A stretch of 64,000 nt of DNA from DYJE01 sp041660385 (lineage in GTDB: Bacteria; Desulfobacterota; Desulfobacteria; Desulfobacterales; Desulfolunaceae), in NCBI GenBank assembly GCA_041660385.1, contig JBAZWJ010000001.1, forward strand, positions 124,001 through 188,000. Reading direction: 5' to 3'. The notes under the pieces were generated by a model. The model did no database searches. It saw only the letters and a list, made by a program, of their open reading frames with translations, and was not told the origin of the DNA. Numbering within the stretch: position 1 is the stretch's first letter; every line of letters starts with the position of its first letter. Made by a program: the position numbers and the translations under genes. Shown in pieces: positions 34,406 through 43,868 of this stretch.

Positions 34406-36058
34406 TTATGCGTACTTTTTCATGATATAGTACTGCTGGATGATGGAAACAATGTTGTTAACCAGCCAGTACAAAACAAGTCCCGATGAGAAATTCAAAA
34501 AGATGAATGTCATGAACACAGGCATGAACATCATCATTTTTGCCTGCGCCGGATCACCGGCCGGAGGGGACATTTTCTGTTGCAAAAACATGGACGCGCC
34601 CATAAGCAAAGTAAGAACAGGAATACCAGTGGGTGGATCAAAATAGGGTATAACAAAGCTGAAATGGAAAAGTCGATCAGGTGCGGAAAGATCTGTTATC
34701 CACCCAAAAAAAGGAGCGTGCCTGAGTTCTATGGACGAATAAAGCATCTTATAAAAGGCGAAAAAGATGGGCATCTGAACAACCAATGGGAGACAACCGC
34801 TTAATGGATTGACTTTGTAAGTCTTGTATAAACCCATCATCTCTTCGTTCATTTTCTGTTTATCGTTCTTGTACTTTTCACGAATCTGATTGACGAGGGG
34901 CTGAAGCTTTCTCATATCGCTCATGGACTTATAACTTTTTGATCCAAGTGGCCAGAGAATGAGTTTGAACAGGATGGTCAGTAAAATAATGGCTATACCA
35001 TAATTCTTAATGGCATTGCTGTAGATAAAATTCATCAAAGAAAGACAGGGCTTCGCTATAACGTCAAACATTCCAAAGTCAACGACTTTGTCCATGTCAC
35101 TTCCAATGTTTTTCAAAGCAGAAGCTTCTTTAGGCCCTGCATAAATTCCAAAGCCAATTTCTTTCTGTGTTCCTGGAGCTATATCACCCGTTGCTCTGAT
35201 GATGCCTGTTTCAAGATACTCGCTTTGTTTATTATAAGCCAGATTGACTTCCGATTCTGAATCATCTTTTGAGATCAAGCTCATAATAAAATATCTGTCT
35301 TGAATGGCCATCCAGTTTACATGGCCTTTGTAAACATTTTCCTTTTCAATTTTACCAGGCTTCACATCAATCATTTCTTTATTTATATAAAGCGAGGGAC
35401 CAACAAAGGACACAGTACTTTTATCAATGATCTTGTTCTGTAGTTTTACAACGGCGCTATCACTCATATTCTGATCTGAGCCGTTTTTTATAACCACCTT
35501 CATGTTTATCAGATAAGAATCGGGTAAGAACTCGAATGACTTTTCTATAATAATACCATTATCTGATTTCCAGGCAAAACAAAGTGTCTGTTTTTTTTCA
35601 CTGACAGTTATTTCACTTTCCGATAAATCAGGTGTAAAAAAAGCTCCTTCTAATCCCTTGATCGAGTTATTTTTGAAAGAAAGTCCGTATGTCCCATCGG
35701 TCAGACTTTTATCTATCAAATACTTCAATTCGGAATCTGGGCGATTGGTTTCTTTGTACTTTTTCAGCTCGAACTGTTTAACAACAGCTCCACGATTTGA
35801 AAATTCAGCTTTGTACATCGGAGTATCGACTTTAATGATTTTTTCTTCAGTCGACGATTGAATGGCAGGCAACTCTTTCGAAGCTTCAAAAGAGTTGGAT
35901 CTTGAAACTTCTTTTAATGAGTCTTCTTTTTTTTCAGTTATTTCGCTTTCTTTAACTATTGGTTTAACTTGTGGGCTTTTTGGCGGAAAAAAATTAAACC
36001 ATACCACATACACCAAAATCGTTAGGAATATGGCGGCGAACAAATTCCTCTGTTCCAT
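34406..36058 (-). CDS. yidC: Membrane protein insertase YidC
   Basis: 550 residues of the Gram-negative type: an N-terminal anchor helix (LFAAIFLTILVYVVWFNFF), a large periplasmic beta domain (about 55-330) and the conserved insertase core (about 345-545). The core has GIAIILLTILFKLILWPLGSKSYKSM, MPIFFAFYKMLYSSIELR and the last helices ending QQYYIMKKYA. Inserts proteins alone or with SecYEG. It sits between yidD and jag in the classic rpmH-rnpA-yidD-yidC-jag-mnmE order. Confidence 0.97.
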   Translation of the reverse strand: MEQRNLFAAIFLTILVYVVWFNFFPPKSPQVKPIVKESEITEKKEDSLKEVSRSNSFEASKELPAIQSSTEEKIIKVDTPMYKAEFSNRGAVVKQFELKKYKETNRPDSELKYLIDKSLTDGTYGLSFKNNSIKGLEGAFFTPDLSESEITVSEKKQTLCFAWKSDNGIIIEKSFEFLPDSYLINMKVVIKNGSDQNMSDSAVVKLQNKIIDKSTVSFVGPSLYINKEMIDVKPGKIEKENVYKGHVNWMAIQDRYFIMSLISKDDSESEVNLAYNKQSEYLETGIIRATGDIAPGTQKEIGFGIYAGPKEASALKNIGSDMDKVVDFGMFDVIAKPCLSLMNFIYSNAIKNYGIAIILLTILFKLILWPLGSKSYKSMSDMRKLQPLVNQIREKYKNDKQKMNEEMMGLYKTYKVNPLSGCLPLVVQMPIFFAFYKMLYSSIELRHAPFFGWITDLSAPDRLFHFSFVIPYFDPPTGIPVLTLLMGASMFLQQKMSPPAGDPAQAKMMMFMPVFMTFIFLNFSSGLVLYWLVNNIVSIIQQYYIMKKYA

Positions 36059-36127
36059 AAAAACTCCTGTTTTTTGACTGGTGATGTATCAAAAAGAGAA
36101 GAGAGTGATGCGCCTGAAAAAAGAATA

Positions 36128-36355
36128 TTACGGTACAGGATCAAAGCCGCCAGGATGAAACGGGTGACATTTAATAATCCGTCTTAGGGAAAAATAACTT
36201 CCCATTAATAATCCGTGTTTTTGTACAGCCTGGTATGCATATTCTGAACAAGTAGGATAAAATCGACAGGTCGGTCCTTTTAAAGGCGATATAAAAATCT
36301 GGTAGATCTTGATTAACAAGAGTACGGGACTTTTATAAACGGATTTTATTGTCAA
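36128..36355 (-). CDS. yidD: Membrane protein insertion efficiency factor YidD
   Basis: 75 residues; the family core PLKGPTCRFYPTCSEYAYQAVQKHG with its two cysteines is followed by the LRRIIKCHPFHPGGFDPVP signature. It assists YidC-dependent insertion at the inner membrane. Overlaps the end of rnpA by 23 bp. Confidence 0.96.
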   Translation of the reverse strand: MTIKSVYKSPVLLLIKIYQIFISPLKGPTCRFYPTCSEYAYQAVQKHGLLMGSYFSLRRIIKCHPFHPGGFDPVP

Positions 36356-36692
36356 TTTTTTTTACAACTTCTTTCAGAGATTCGAATAAATCATTATTAC
36401 TTTTGGAGGAAGCTGACTTTTTTGCAATTACATTAAAGTCAACTCCCCCAATTATGAATAAATACCTGTTTGTACGAAAAAACTCACGTGCTATTCTTTT
36501 TATCCTGTTGCGCTCGACTGCTATGCCGACTTTTTTTGATACAGTAATTCCCAAGCGTGAATTTTTTAATACATTTTTTTTATAAATAAGTATAAATTCA
36601 TGGTTCTCAATTTTCTTTCCGCTTAGATTAAGTTTCTTGTAATCTATCGATTTACGTAGTTTGTCTTTTTTTCTTAACGAAAATTCACGCAA
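36333..36692 (-). CDS. rnpA: Ribonuclease P protein component
   Basis: 119 residues; the protein cofactor of the RNase P ribozyme that trims tRNA 5' leaders. The RNR signature is visible as VERNRIKRIAREFFR, preceded by SRLGITVSKKVGIA. Usual partners are on either side: rpmH 32 bp upstream and yidD overlapping downstream. Confidence 0.96.
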   Translation of the reverse strand: MREFSLRKKDKLRKSIDYKKLNLSGKKIENHEFILIYKKNVLKNSRLGITVSKKVGIAVERNRIKRIAREFFRTNRYLFIIGGVDFNVIAKKSASSKSNNDLFESLKEVVKKIDNKIRL

Positions 36693-36724
36693 CTTTACAT
36701 GCCTGCAATTTTAGGCTTTTTTTA

Positions 36725-36859
36725 TTAAGCGGAAAGTTTCTTTCTTCCTCTTGCTCTACGTCGTTTGATCACGCGTCTCCCAGCGACAGTCGCCATTCGT
36801 GATAAAAATCCGTGTTTTCTTGCTCTTTTAATTCTGCTGGGTTGGAATGTTCTTTTCAT
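36725..36859 (-). CDS. rpmH: 50S ribosomal protein L34
   Basis: A 44-codon gene read directly from the minus strand: it starts MKRTFQPSRIKRARKHGF and ends GRKKLSA, the complete and highly conserved L34 sequence. It heads the rpmH-rnpA-yidD-yidC-jag group that marks origin regions in many bacteria. The AT-rich DNA upstream (36860-36956) should hold the operon promoter. Confidence 0.97.
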   Translation of the reverse strand: MKRTFQPSRIKRARKHGFLSRMATVAGRRVIKRRRARGRKKLSA

Positions 36860-36956
36860 TTTTTAAACCTCTATGTCTTATATTATGTAACTCATTGTTA
36901 TGTTTGCAAATTTCAAAATATTAACCAGAGAATCAAACCATACTTTTTTTATTTTG

Positions 36957-38480
36957 TCAATAATGAATCTTTTCAGTGATTTCAAATTCTTCAATATGAA
37001 AATCTGCATTTTTCTGAATTCGAATATGTTTTCCAAATTCATTTTCAAGTCTGATAATGATATTCGACTCTTCTTTAACAATATAGTCGGCCATTTCAGG
37101 GTTAACCCGTACAACGAATTCATGGCCTGCCATATCGCTATTAAATCTCCGTAGCTCTCTTAAAATCTTTTGAAAAATAGTCTTTTTTGATAAAACAAAT
37201 CCGTCTCCGCTGCAATTGGGACAATTGTCACAGAGGACTTTGTTCAAAGACTGTCTGACACGTTTTCTTGTCATCTGAATCAAACCGATTTCAGACATGG
37301 GAAGTATATTCGTCTTACTTTTATCGTTTTTGAAAATCTCTCTTAATTCTTCAAAAACCTTGATTTTGTTTTCATCGGTTTCCATATCAATGAAATCAAG
37401 GATGATAATACCACCTATGTTTCTGAGTCTGATCTGATAGGCAATTTCTTTAATCGCCTCCATGTTGGTTTTAAAAATTGTTTCTTCAAAATTTTGTTTC
37501 CCCACATAGCGGCCTGTGTTGACATCAATGGATGTCAAAGCTTCCGTATGCTCAATAACGATATAGCCACCGGATTTAAGCCAGACTTTCTTCTTTAAAG
37601 CCCTTGATATATCGCCTTCAATATTGAAATAATCATAAATAGGTTCAGGCCCTTCGTACAGCTCTACCCTAACTTTCAATTCGGGCATGATTTTTCTAAG
37701 AAAACTCTTTATGGATTCATGACCAATGCTGGAATCGATGATTAATTTGTTCGCTTCGTGGGTAAGAAGATCCCTGATAGCCCTGAAGGTGACTTTGAGA
37801 TCTCTGTGAAGTGTGTATGGTGCACTGTACTGTCTGTATCGTTTCTTAATATTTTCCCAGGAATTAACGAGAAGCTCCATCTCAGTTTTCAACTGCTCAA
37901 TATCCATCCCTTCACTTGCAGTTCGGAATATGTATCCGTATTTTACTTTTCTCAATTCGTTGATCATCGTTTTTAAACGGCTTCTTTCCTCATCAACATC
38001 AATCCGTTTGGAAATACCAATATGGTCAACATTTGGCATGAGAACAAGATATCTTCCCGGAATGGAAATATATGTGGAAACACGTGCTCCTTTAGTTCCT
38101 ATCGGTGCTTTGACAATCTGCACCATGATCTGCTGGCCTTCCCTGAGAAGTTGCTCAATAGGGATATCACGCTGGGCGTTATTGGGAACGAAGTCGTCCT
38201 TGTCGGTTAGACCAATAACTTTTTCAGGAGGCTCTGCTTCATCAAGGTTTTGCTTTTTGATCACGTCATCAACGTAAAGGAAAGAAGCCTGCTTCAATCC
38301 AATATCTACAAAAGCCGCCTGCATTCCCGGAAGAACACGTTGAACCGTCCCTTTGTATATATTTCCGGTTATATTTTCTTCATCGCCCCTTTCAATAAAT
38401 AGTTCGGTGATGTTTCCATCCTCGACAAGGGCGACTCGGGTCTCGGTCTCACAAACATTAACGATCAACTCTTTATACAT
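36957..38480 (-). CDS. rng: Ribonuclease G/E family endoribonuclease
   Basis: 507 residues, the length of RNase G without the long RNase E scaffold tail. It has an S1-like domain (GNIYKGTVQRVLPGMQAAFVDIG), catalytic DNase I-like region motifs (SIDVNTGRYVGKQNFEET and IIILDFIDMETDENK supply the acidic Mg ligands) and the zinc-link CDNCPNCSGDG that holds the dimer. It processes rRNA and decays mRNA. It begins 5 bp after the upstream radical SAM gene stop, a tight pair often seen in deltaproteobacteria. Confidence 0.95.
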   Translation of the reverse strand: MYKELIVNVCETETRVALVEDGNITELFIERGDEENITGNIYKGTVQRVLPGMQAAFVDIGLKQASFLYVDDVIKKQNLDEAEPPEKVIGLTDKDDFVPNNAQRDIPIEQLLREGQQIMVQIVKAPIGTKGARVSTYISIPGRYLVLMPNVDHIGISKRIDVDEERSRLKTMINELRKVKYGYIFRTASEGMDIEQLKTEMELLVNSWENIKKRYRQYSAPYTLHRDLKVTFRAIRDLLTHEANKLIIDSSIGHESIKSFLRKIMPELKVRVELYEGPEPIYDYFNIEGDISRALKKKVWLKSGGYIVIEHTEALTSIDVNTGRYVGKQNFEETIFKTNMEAIKEIAYQIRLRNIGGIIILDFIDMETDENKIKVFEELREIFKNDKSKTNILPMSEIGLIQMTRKRVRQSLNKVLCDNCPNCSGDGFVLSKKTIFQKILRELRRFNSDMAGHEFVVRVNPEMADYIVKEESNIIIRLENEFGKHIRIQKNADFHIEEFEITEKIHY

Positions 38481-38485
38481 AAGAA

Positions 38486-41017
38486 TCAGCCAAAGTGTCT
38501 CAATTTCATAATATCCGATTTTTTCATCTCATTTTCTGAGATAGAAAAAATATGTTTTATCGCATCGTCAGGTCTGACATGGACAGCATCATAACTCATG
38601 AGATCAAAACTTATTTTTCCTTTACCTTCTATTTTAATTTCTTTTACAAAATCTTTAAGATTTATCGTTTTACTTAATCCTTTCTTATTCACCTTATCGT
38701 AGTTGAAACTGTCCGATTCATTAAATGTATCAATGGAACTCTGCGAAAAGATATAATCTGTCAACGTTAAAACAAAGCGTTTATTTGGTTTCTCTTGAAT
38801 ATCTGATCTTTTTATAATCGGAAGTACATTTATAATTCGTAAATCTTCAGGTAATAAACTATTGATCACAGACATTATCTTATTAGTATCAAAATCCTCA
38901 TGAACTTCAATGATAAAAAATTCCTCAAGACTTTCATATCCCACAGGAAGAGGATTGCCGCATATTAATTTTATTATTTTATGGAAGCCGCTGCTGTACT
39001 TAACAGGAAAGCCTGATCTGCGAATAGACCTTGATATGAGATTTACAAGCTCCATATGACCGAGAAATTTGGCTTCTCCGATTTTTGTGTAAATACACTT
39101 AATTTTTTTATAATTTTTTTCTTTTATGTCTGTTTTTATTTCTTCATGTTTAACATATTCATATTTTCCAACAATGTGTGGTTGAATTTTCTTAAAATCA
39201 CAAATACCACATCCGGAACATGATCCGTATCTGCAATCTTCCGTCAGTAAGCCCGACCGTGATTTGTCACGTTCATCTGATAGAAATTGCTTGGAAACTC
39301 CTGAATCGATATGATCCCAGGGCAAGGGCTCATCAGTATCTCTTTCCCTTTGCAATATACCCATAGTATCCAATTCCGCTTCATGTATGGCCTGTTGCCA
39401 TAAATCCAACCGAAAGTGCTCGCTCCATCCGTCGAGTCGACAACCCTTTTTGTATGCATTTATTATTACAGGAGTCAATCGACGGTCACCACGGGCTATT
39501 AAACCTTCAAGAAAACTAACTTGGGTCTTGCCCCATTTAAAACTCACGTCGTTGAATTTAAGTCTTTCTTTTAGCCATAGTATACTCGCCCATGCATCTT
39601 CCTGGGACATCTGTTTTTCCCATTGAAAAGGGCTGTGTGATTTTGGAATAAAAGTGGTAACACTCACATGAATCTGAGCTTTCTTCCTTTTATTCTTTTT
39701 AACTTCTCGAAGTCTTTTTACGAGATTAACCATCTCTTCAAGATCTTCTTCCGTTTCAGTGGGAAGACCAATCATGAAGTAGAGCTTTATTACGTTCCAG
39801 CCAAGTTCAAATGCGCTGTTCACGGTATTTACAATATCTTCTTCTGTGATTCCTTTGTTTATAACATCTCTTAAGCGTTGAGATCCGGCTTCAGGTGCAA
39901 TGGTAAAACCAGTTTTTCTTACCTTCTTGATAATTTCCATCAGCTCTGAATTAAGCATTCCGGCTCTGACCGATGGAAGGGAAAAAGAAATATTCTTGTG
40001 TGTATCCTGATTATTATCCGAAAGACCAAGAAGTCTGAGCATAAGAGGACCGATATTTTCATAATCTCCGGCGCTCAATGATAGAAGAGAAAGATCTTCA
40101 TATCCCGTGTTCCTTATAGCGCAATCTGCAAGCTCGACTAACTTTTCGACACTTCTTTCACGAACCGGCCGGTAAATCATTCCAGCCTGACAAAACCTAC
40201 ATCCACGACTGCATCCCCTTGAAATCTCTAATCTTAATCTTTCATGAACGGGTCTGCCAAAAGGAATGACCGGAGATGTTGGAAATTCTTCTTCTTCAAG
40301 ATCTGAAACGATAGCTTTTCTAATTATTCTGTAATCATCATATATGGGTTTGACGACCGGTATGGAATAACCTTCTTTTTTAACATAATCTGTCGTGAAA
40401 AAAGAGGGGATATAAACTCCTTGAATAGAAGACCATTTTTTCAATAAATCATGACGTGATGCACCGCTTTTCTTCCACTCGGCATAACTTTTTAAAAGCT
40501 CCACAATCACATACTCACCGTCTCCCACAACCATGGCGTCAAAAATATCCGCAATAGGTTCGGGATTAAATGTGCAAGGTCCACCTGATATAATAAGAGG
40601 AGAATTGTCGTCTCTATCCGCACTTAAAAAAGGGATATGTGCAAGATCAAGCAGAGTCAGAACGTTTGTGTAATTCAGCTCGTATAGAAGACTGAAACCG
40701 ATGATATCAAAATCACCAAGCGGTGTTTTTGTTTCACGTGAAAACATCGGGATATGGTTTTCACGAAGCTCTTTTTCCATATCAGGAGCCGGAGTATAGA
40801 CGCGTTCTGCGAATATCCCCTTTTGTTTATTTAAAATGTTATAAAGAATTTGAATCCCGAAATGGGATGTTCCAATTTCATAAAGATCAGGAAAAGCGAG
40901 GGCTATTCTGACGTCTATTTGATCGTTTTCTTTAAAAACTGCGTTGCACTCCTTGCCTGTATAACGGCTTGGCTGCTCAACTGACTTCAAGATTTCTTGA
41001 ATACTTTTTAAACCCAT
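38486..41017 (-). CDS. Fused B12-binding-like radical SAM / DUF2344 protein
   Basis: 843 residues. The N-terminal two thirds (about 1-640) are a TIGR03960-type radical SAM protein with a B12-binding-like Rossmann region and the cluster ISRGCSRGCRFCQAG. A small cysteine cluster (CRYGSCSGCGICDFKK) closes this part. The last 200 residues (KIKCIYTKIGEAKFLGHMELVNLISRSIRRSGFPVKYSSGFH) are the DUF2344 (TIGR03936) domain. The two are separate genes in some bacteria. Linkage to rng is widespread and suggests an RNA or ribosome role, but the reaction is unknown. Confidence 0.9.
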   Translation of the reverse strand: MGLKSIQEILKSVEQPSRYTGKECNAVFKENDQIDVRIALAFPDLYEIGTSHFGIQILYNILNKQKGIFAERVYTPAPDMEKELRENHIPMFSRETKTPLGDFDIIGFSLLYELNYTNVLTLLDLAHIPFLSADRDDNSPLIISGGPCTFNPEPIADIFDAMVVGDGEYVIVELLKSYAEWKKSGASRHDLLKKWSSIQGVYIPSFFTTDYVKKEGYSIPVVKPIYDDYRIIRKAIVSDLEEEEFPTSPVIPFGRPVHERLRLEISRGCSRGCRFCQAGMIYRPVRERSVEKLVELADCAIRNTGYEDLSLLSLSAGDYENIGPLMLRLLGLSDNNQDTHKNISFSLPSVRAGMLNSELMEIIKKVRKTGFTIAPEAGSQRLRDVINKGITEEDIVNTVNSAFELGWNVIKLYFMIGLPTETEEDLEEMVNLVKRLREVKKNKRKKAQIHVSVTTFIPKSHSPFQWEKQMSQEDAWASILWLKERLKFNDVSFKWGKTQVSFLEGLIARGDRRLTPVIINAYKKGCRLDGWSEHFRLDLWQQAIHEAELDTMGILQRERDTDEPLPWDHIDSGVSKQFLSDERDKSRSGLLTEDCRYGSCSGCGICDFKKIQPHIVGKYEYVKHEEIKTDIKEKNYKKIKCIYTKIGEAKFLGHMELVNLISRSIRRSGFPVKYSSGFHKIIKLICGNPLPVGYESLEEFFIIEVHEDFDTNKIMSVINSLLPEDLRIINVLPIIKRSDIQEKPNKRFVLTLTDYIFSQSSIDTFNESDSFNYDKVNKKGLSKTINLKDFVKEIKIEGKGKISFDLMSYDAVHVRPDDAIKHIFSISENEMKKSDIMKLRHFG
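40730..40745. promoter_or_regulatory. parS-like site (14/16), intragenic
   Basis: TGTTTCACGTGAAAAC keeps the first 14 bases of the ParB consensus and differs in the last two. It is inside the radical SAM/DUF2344 gene; coding-region parS sites are common. Confidence 0.4.
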
Positions 41018-41086
41018 GATATATCTTTTCTTTTAAATATTAAAAATTCAAACAATAACCTGTCATTATATTTTATTAATTTAAAA

Positions 41087-42457
41087 ATGCAAATTTATAA
41101 TTATCTATCTCGTAAGAACCAAATTTATTTGATTAATTTCATCGCTGTCTTTCTTATTTTATCCGGTACAGCCATGGCTGCCCAAAATCTCAGACGCTCG
41201 GAAGTGGTTGTAGCTGTTGAGAAAGTCAGTGCTGCCGTTGTCAACATTTCATCCGAAGTCGATGTTTACAACAAGACCAATCCCTTTTCTTCCAATCGTT
41301 ACAATCGTGATTTTGATGATTTCTTCAAAGATTTTTTTGAGCCTCGAAGGGGCAAATCAAAAAAAATAAGTCTTGGTTCAGGGGTTATCATTGACGGTAA
41401 AAGGGGTTATATTCTTACCAACGCCCATGTGGTTGAAAAGACAAGTCACATCACCGTGAGCTTAAATGACAAACGAGAATTTGAAGCTCAACTCGTGGGA
41501 GCTGACCCTGAATCCGATCTGGCTGTACTTCGTATTAAAAGTAAAGGGCACCTTCCAGCTATTAATATGGGCAACAGTGACGACATTATGATTGGTGAAA
41601 CCATCATCGCCATCGGAAATCCTTTTGGTTTCTCAAACACTGTTTCAACCGGTGTGGTGAGCGCCGTAAACCGAAGCGTCAACGCCGGTAACAGGGTTTT
41701 CAAAAATTTTATACAGATAGATGCGCCTATAAACCCTGGAAACAGCGGTGGACCTCTTCTCAACATCCTTGGCGACCTGATCGGAATTAACACGGCCATT
41801 TATGCATCGGCTCAGGGAATTGGATTCGCTATTCCCATTAACAGAGCTAAAAAAATCGTTTCTAACCTTATCAAATACGGGGAAGTGGTTCTTCCCTGGA
41901 CAGGTATTGAGATTCAGGATATTGATCGAAACATAGCCGATTATCTGAATCTCAAAGCAACTGGTGGTGTAGTTATCACCCAGATCGAAGAAAAAAGCCC
42001 TGCACTACAGGCCGGATTAAAAAAATGGGATGTTATCATTTCTTTAAACAAAGAATCTTTAGAAAATAGCCTTGATTTCGAATCTGTTCTTAAGAATCAT
42101 TCAGCAGGTGATGTTCTCCGTATCAAGATCATACGTAACGGAAAACCTTTGACTATTGATCTTGTAACACGTGTTTTTCCAATCGAAAATGCCGAAAATC
42201 TGGGTTCAAATATATTTGGAATAACGGTAACAAAAAAGGGAAAGCAAAAGGGGCTTGCCATATCCGAAATATCTAAATCATCATACTTATACAGAGTAGG
42301 TGTAAGGCCAGGAGATAGCCTTTGTCAAATCAACGACAGCTTGATCGAAACAAGGGAAGACTACAAAAAATCCATTGTAAAATACAGAAATAACTCTTCA
42401 TTTGTCCTTTTGATTGTTAGAAAAGGTTACGGTTATTACATCACTGTCGAACGTTAA
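41087..42457 (+). CDS. HtrA/DegP-like periplasmic serine protease
   Basis: 456 residues, with an N-terminal signal/anchor (INFIAVFLILSGTAMAA). The trypsin-like domain has the catalytic triad His114 (TNAHVV), Asp144 (SDLAVL) and Ser220 (GNSGGP). Two PDZ domains follow (about 265-355 and 370-450). It degrades or refolds damaged envelope proteins. It is divergent from the radical SAM gene and 18 bp upstream of asnS, so the two probably share a transcript. Confidence 0.93.
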   Translation: MQIYNYLSRKNQIYLINFIAVFLILSGTAMAAQNLRRSEVVVAVEKVSAAVVNISSEVDVYNKTNPFSSNRYNRDFDDFFKDFFEPRRGKSKKISLGSGVIIDGKRGYILTNAHVVEKTSHITVSLNDKREFEAQLVGADPESDLAVLRIKSKGHLPAINMGNSDDIMIGETIIAIGNPFGFSNTVSTGVVSAVNRSVNAGNRVFKNFIQIDAPINPGNSGGPLLNILGDLIGINTAIYASAQGIGFAIPINRAKKIVSNLIKYGEVVLPWTGIEIQDIDRNIADYLNLKATGGVVITQIEEKSPALQAGLKKWDVIISLNKESLENSLDFESVLKNHSAGDVLRIKIIRNGKPLTIDLVTRVFPIENAENLGSNIFGITVTKKGKQKGLAISEISKSSYLYRVGVRPGDSLCQINDSLIETREDYKKSIVKYRNNSSFVLLIVRKGYGYYITVER

Positions 42458-42475
42458 ATCTATCAGGATATCCAT

Positions 42476-43858
42476 ATGAAACGAATAAAAGTCAGGGATA
42501 TTTTTAATAATACAAGTGAAATGGGTGATGTCCTTATTAAAGGATGGATCAGGACTATAAGAAATTCAAAAACTTTTTCTTTTATAGAACTGAATGATGG
42601 TTCTTGTTTAAAAAATATACAGGTTCTTGTCGAAGATAAAATAATTAATTACGATGAAGTACAAGGCCTTACAACCGGATCTTCCCTCTCGGTTCAAGGC
42701 AGACTGGTAAAATCTCCTGGAAAAGGTCAGGACGTTGAAATTCAGGCTGAATCTATCTTTATTTATCAGAAAGCTCCTGACTCTTATCCATTACAGAAAA
42801 AAAGACATACCGACGAGTTCTTAAGAACCATCGCCCATTTAAGACCGAGATCCAATAAGTACGGAGCCATGTTCAGAATTAGGTCCATGGTGTCCATGAT
42901 GATTCACCGTTTCTTTCAGGACAGAGGTTTTTATTACATCCATACACCAATTATTACCGGATCGGATTGTGAAGGTGCGGGAGAAATGTTCCGGGTGTCA
43001 AATCTAAAGCCTGATGAATGGTCAACAAAAGAAGGGTTGGTTGATTACAGTCGCGATTTTTTCGGAAAAGAAACCAATCTCACCGTTTCAGGCCAGCTCT
43101 CCGCTGAAATGTTTGCCCTGTCCCTTGGTGATGTTTATACCTTCGGACCAACGTTCCGGGCAGAAAATTCCAATACAAGTCGTCATGCATCTGAATTCTG
43201 GATGATTGAACCGGAAATGGCTTTTTGCAACCTTTCAGAAAACATGGACGTCGCTCAGGATTTCCTTAAATATATTGTTAAAGAATATTTAGAGCATTGT
43301 GCTGAGGATTTTTCTTTGTTTTCTTCGTTTGTTGATAAAGATCTTGAAAAAACTCTTCAAACCACTGTTTCTTCTGATTTCGCGCGTCTTTCATATACTG
43401 AAGCTGTGGATATTCTTGAAAAATCAAAAAAAGAATTCGAATATCCCGTTTCCTGGGGCTTGGATCTCCAGTCTGAACATGAACGTTTTCTATCCGAAGA
43501 ATACTTCAAAAAGCCTGTTTTCATCACAAATTACCCTAATACTATCAAACCTTTTTATATGCGCCTTAATGACGATGATAAAACTGTTGGGGCCATGGAT
43601 CTTCTTGTTCCAAAAATAGGTGAACTCATAGGGGGAAGTCAGAGGGAAGAAAGACCCGACGTTCTTGAACGAAGAATGAATGATATGTTTTTAAACAAAG
43701 AGAATTATTGGTGGTATCTTGATTCACGCAAATACGGATCGGTTCCTCACAGTGGTTTTGGTCTTGGATTTGAGAGGCTTCTGATGATGCTTACCGGTGT
43801 AAATAATATCCGTGATGTTATTCCTTTTCCACGGACTCCGGGTCATATTGAATTCTGA
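42476..43858 (+). CDS. asnS: Asparagine--tRNA ligase
   Basis: A 460-residue class IIb synthetase. The N-terminal OB-fold anticodon domain covers about 15-105 (VLIKGWIRTIRNSKTFSFIELNDGS). Catalytic motifs include ITGSDCEGAGEMFRV, motif 2 in FGPTFRAENSNTSRHASEFWMIEPE and motif 3 in GFGLGFERLLMMLTG. Asn rather than Asp specificity is supported by the SRHASEFWMIEPE pattern. Fixes asparagine to tRNA-Asn directly. Confidence 0.96.
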   Translation: MKRIKVRDIFNNTSEMGDVLIKGWIRTIRNSKTFSFIELNDGSCLKNIQVLVEDKIINYDEVQGLTTGSSLSVQGRLVKSPGKGQDVEIQAESIFIYQKAPDSYPLQKKRHTDEFLRTIAHLRPRSNKYGAMFRIRSMVSMMIHRFFQDRGFYYIHTPIITGSDCEGAGEMFRVSNLKPDEWSTKEGLVDYSRDFFGKETNLTVSGQLSAEMFALSLGDVYTFGPTFRAENSNTSRHASEFWMIEPEMAFCNLSENMDVAQDFLKYIVKEYLEHCAEDFSLFSSFVDKDLEKTLQTTVSSDFARLSYTEAVDILEKSKKEFEYPVSWGLDLQSEHERFLSEEYFKKPVFITNYPNTIKPFYMRLNDDDKTVGAMDLLVPKIGELIGGSQREERPDVLERRMNDMFLNKENYWWYLDSRKYGSVPHSGFGLGFERLLMMLTGVNNIRDVIPFPRTPGHIEF

Positions 43859-43868
43859 TTATTTAAAT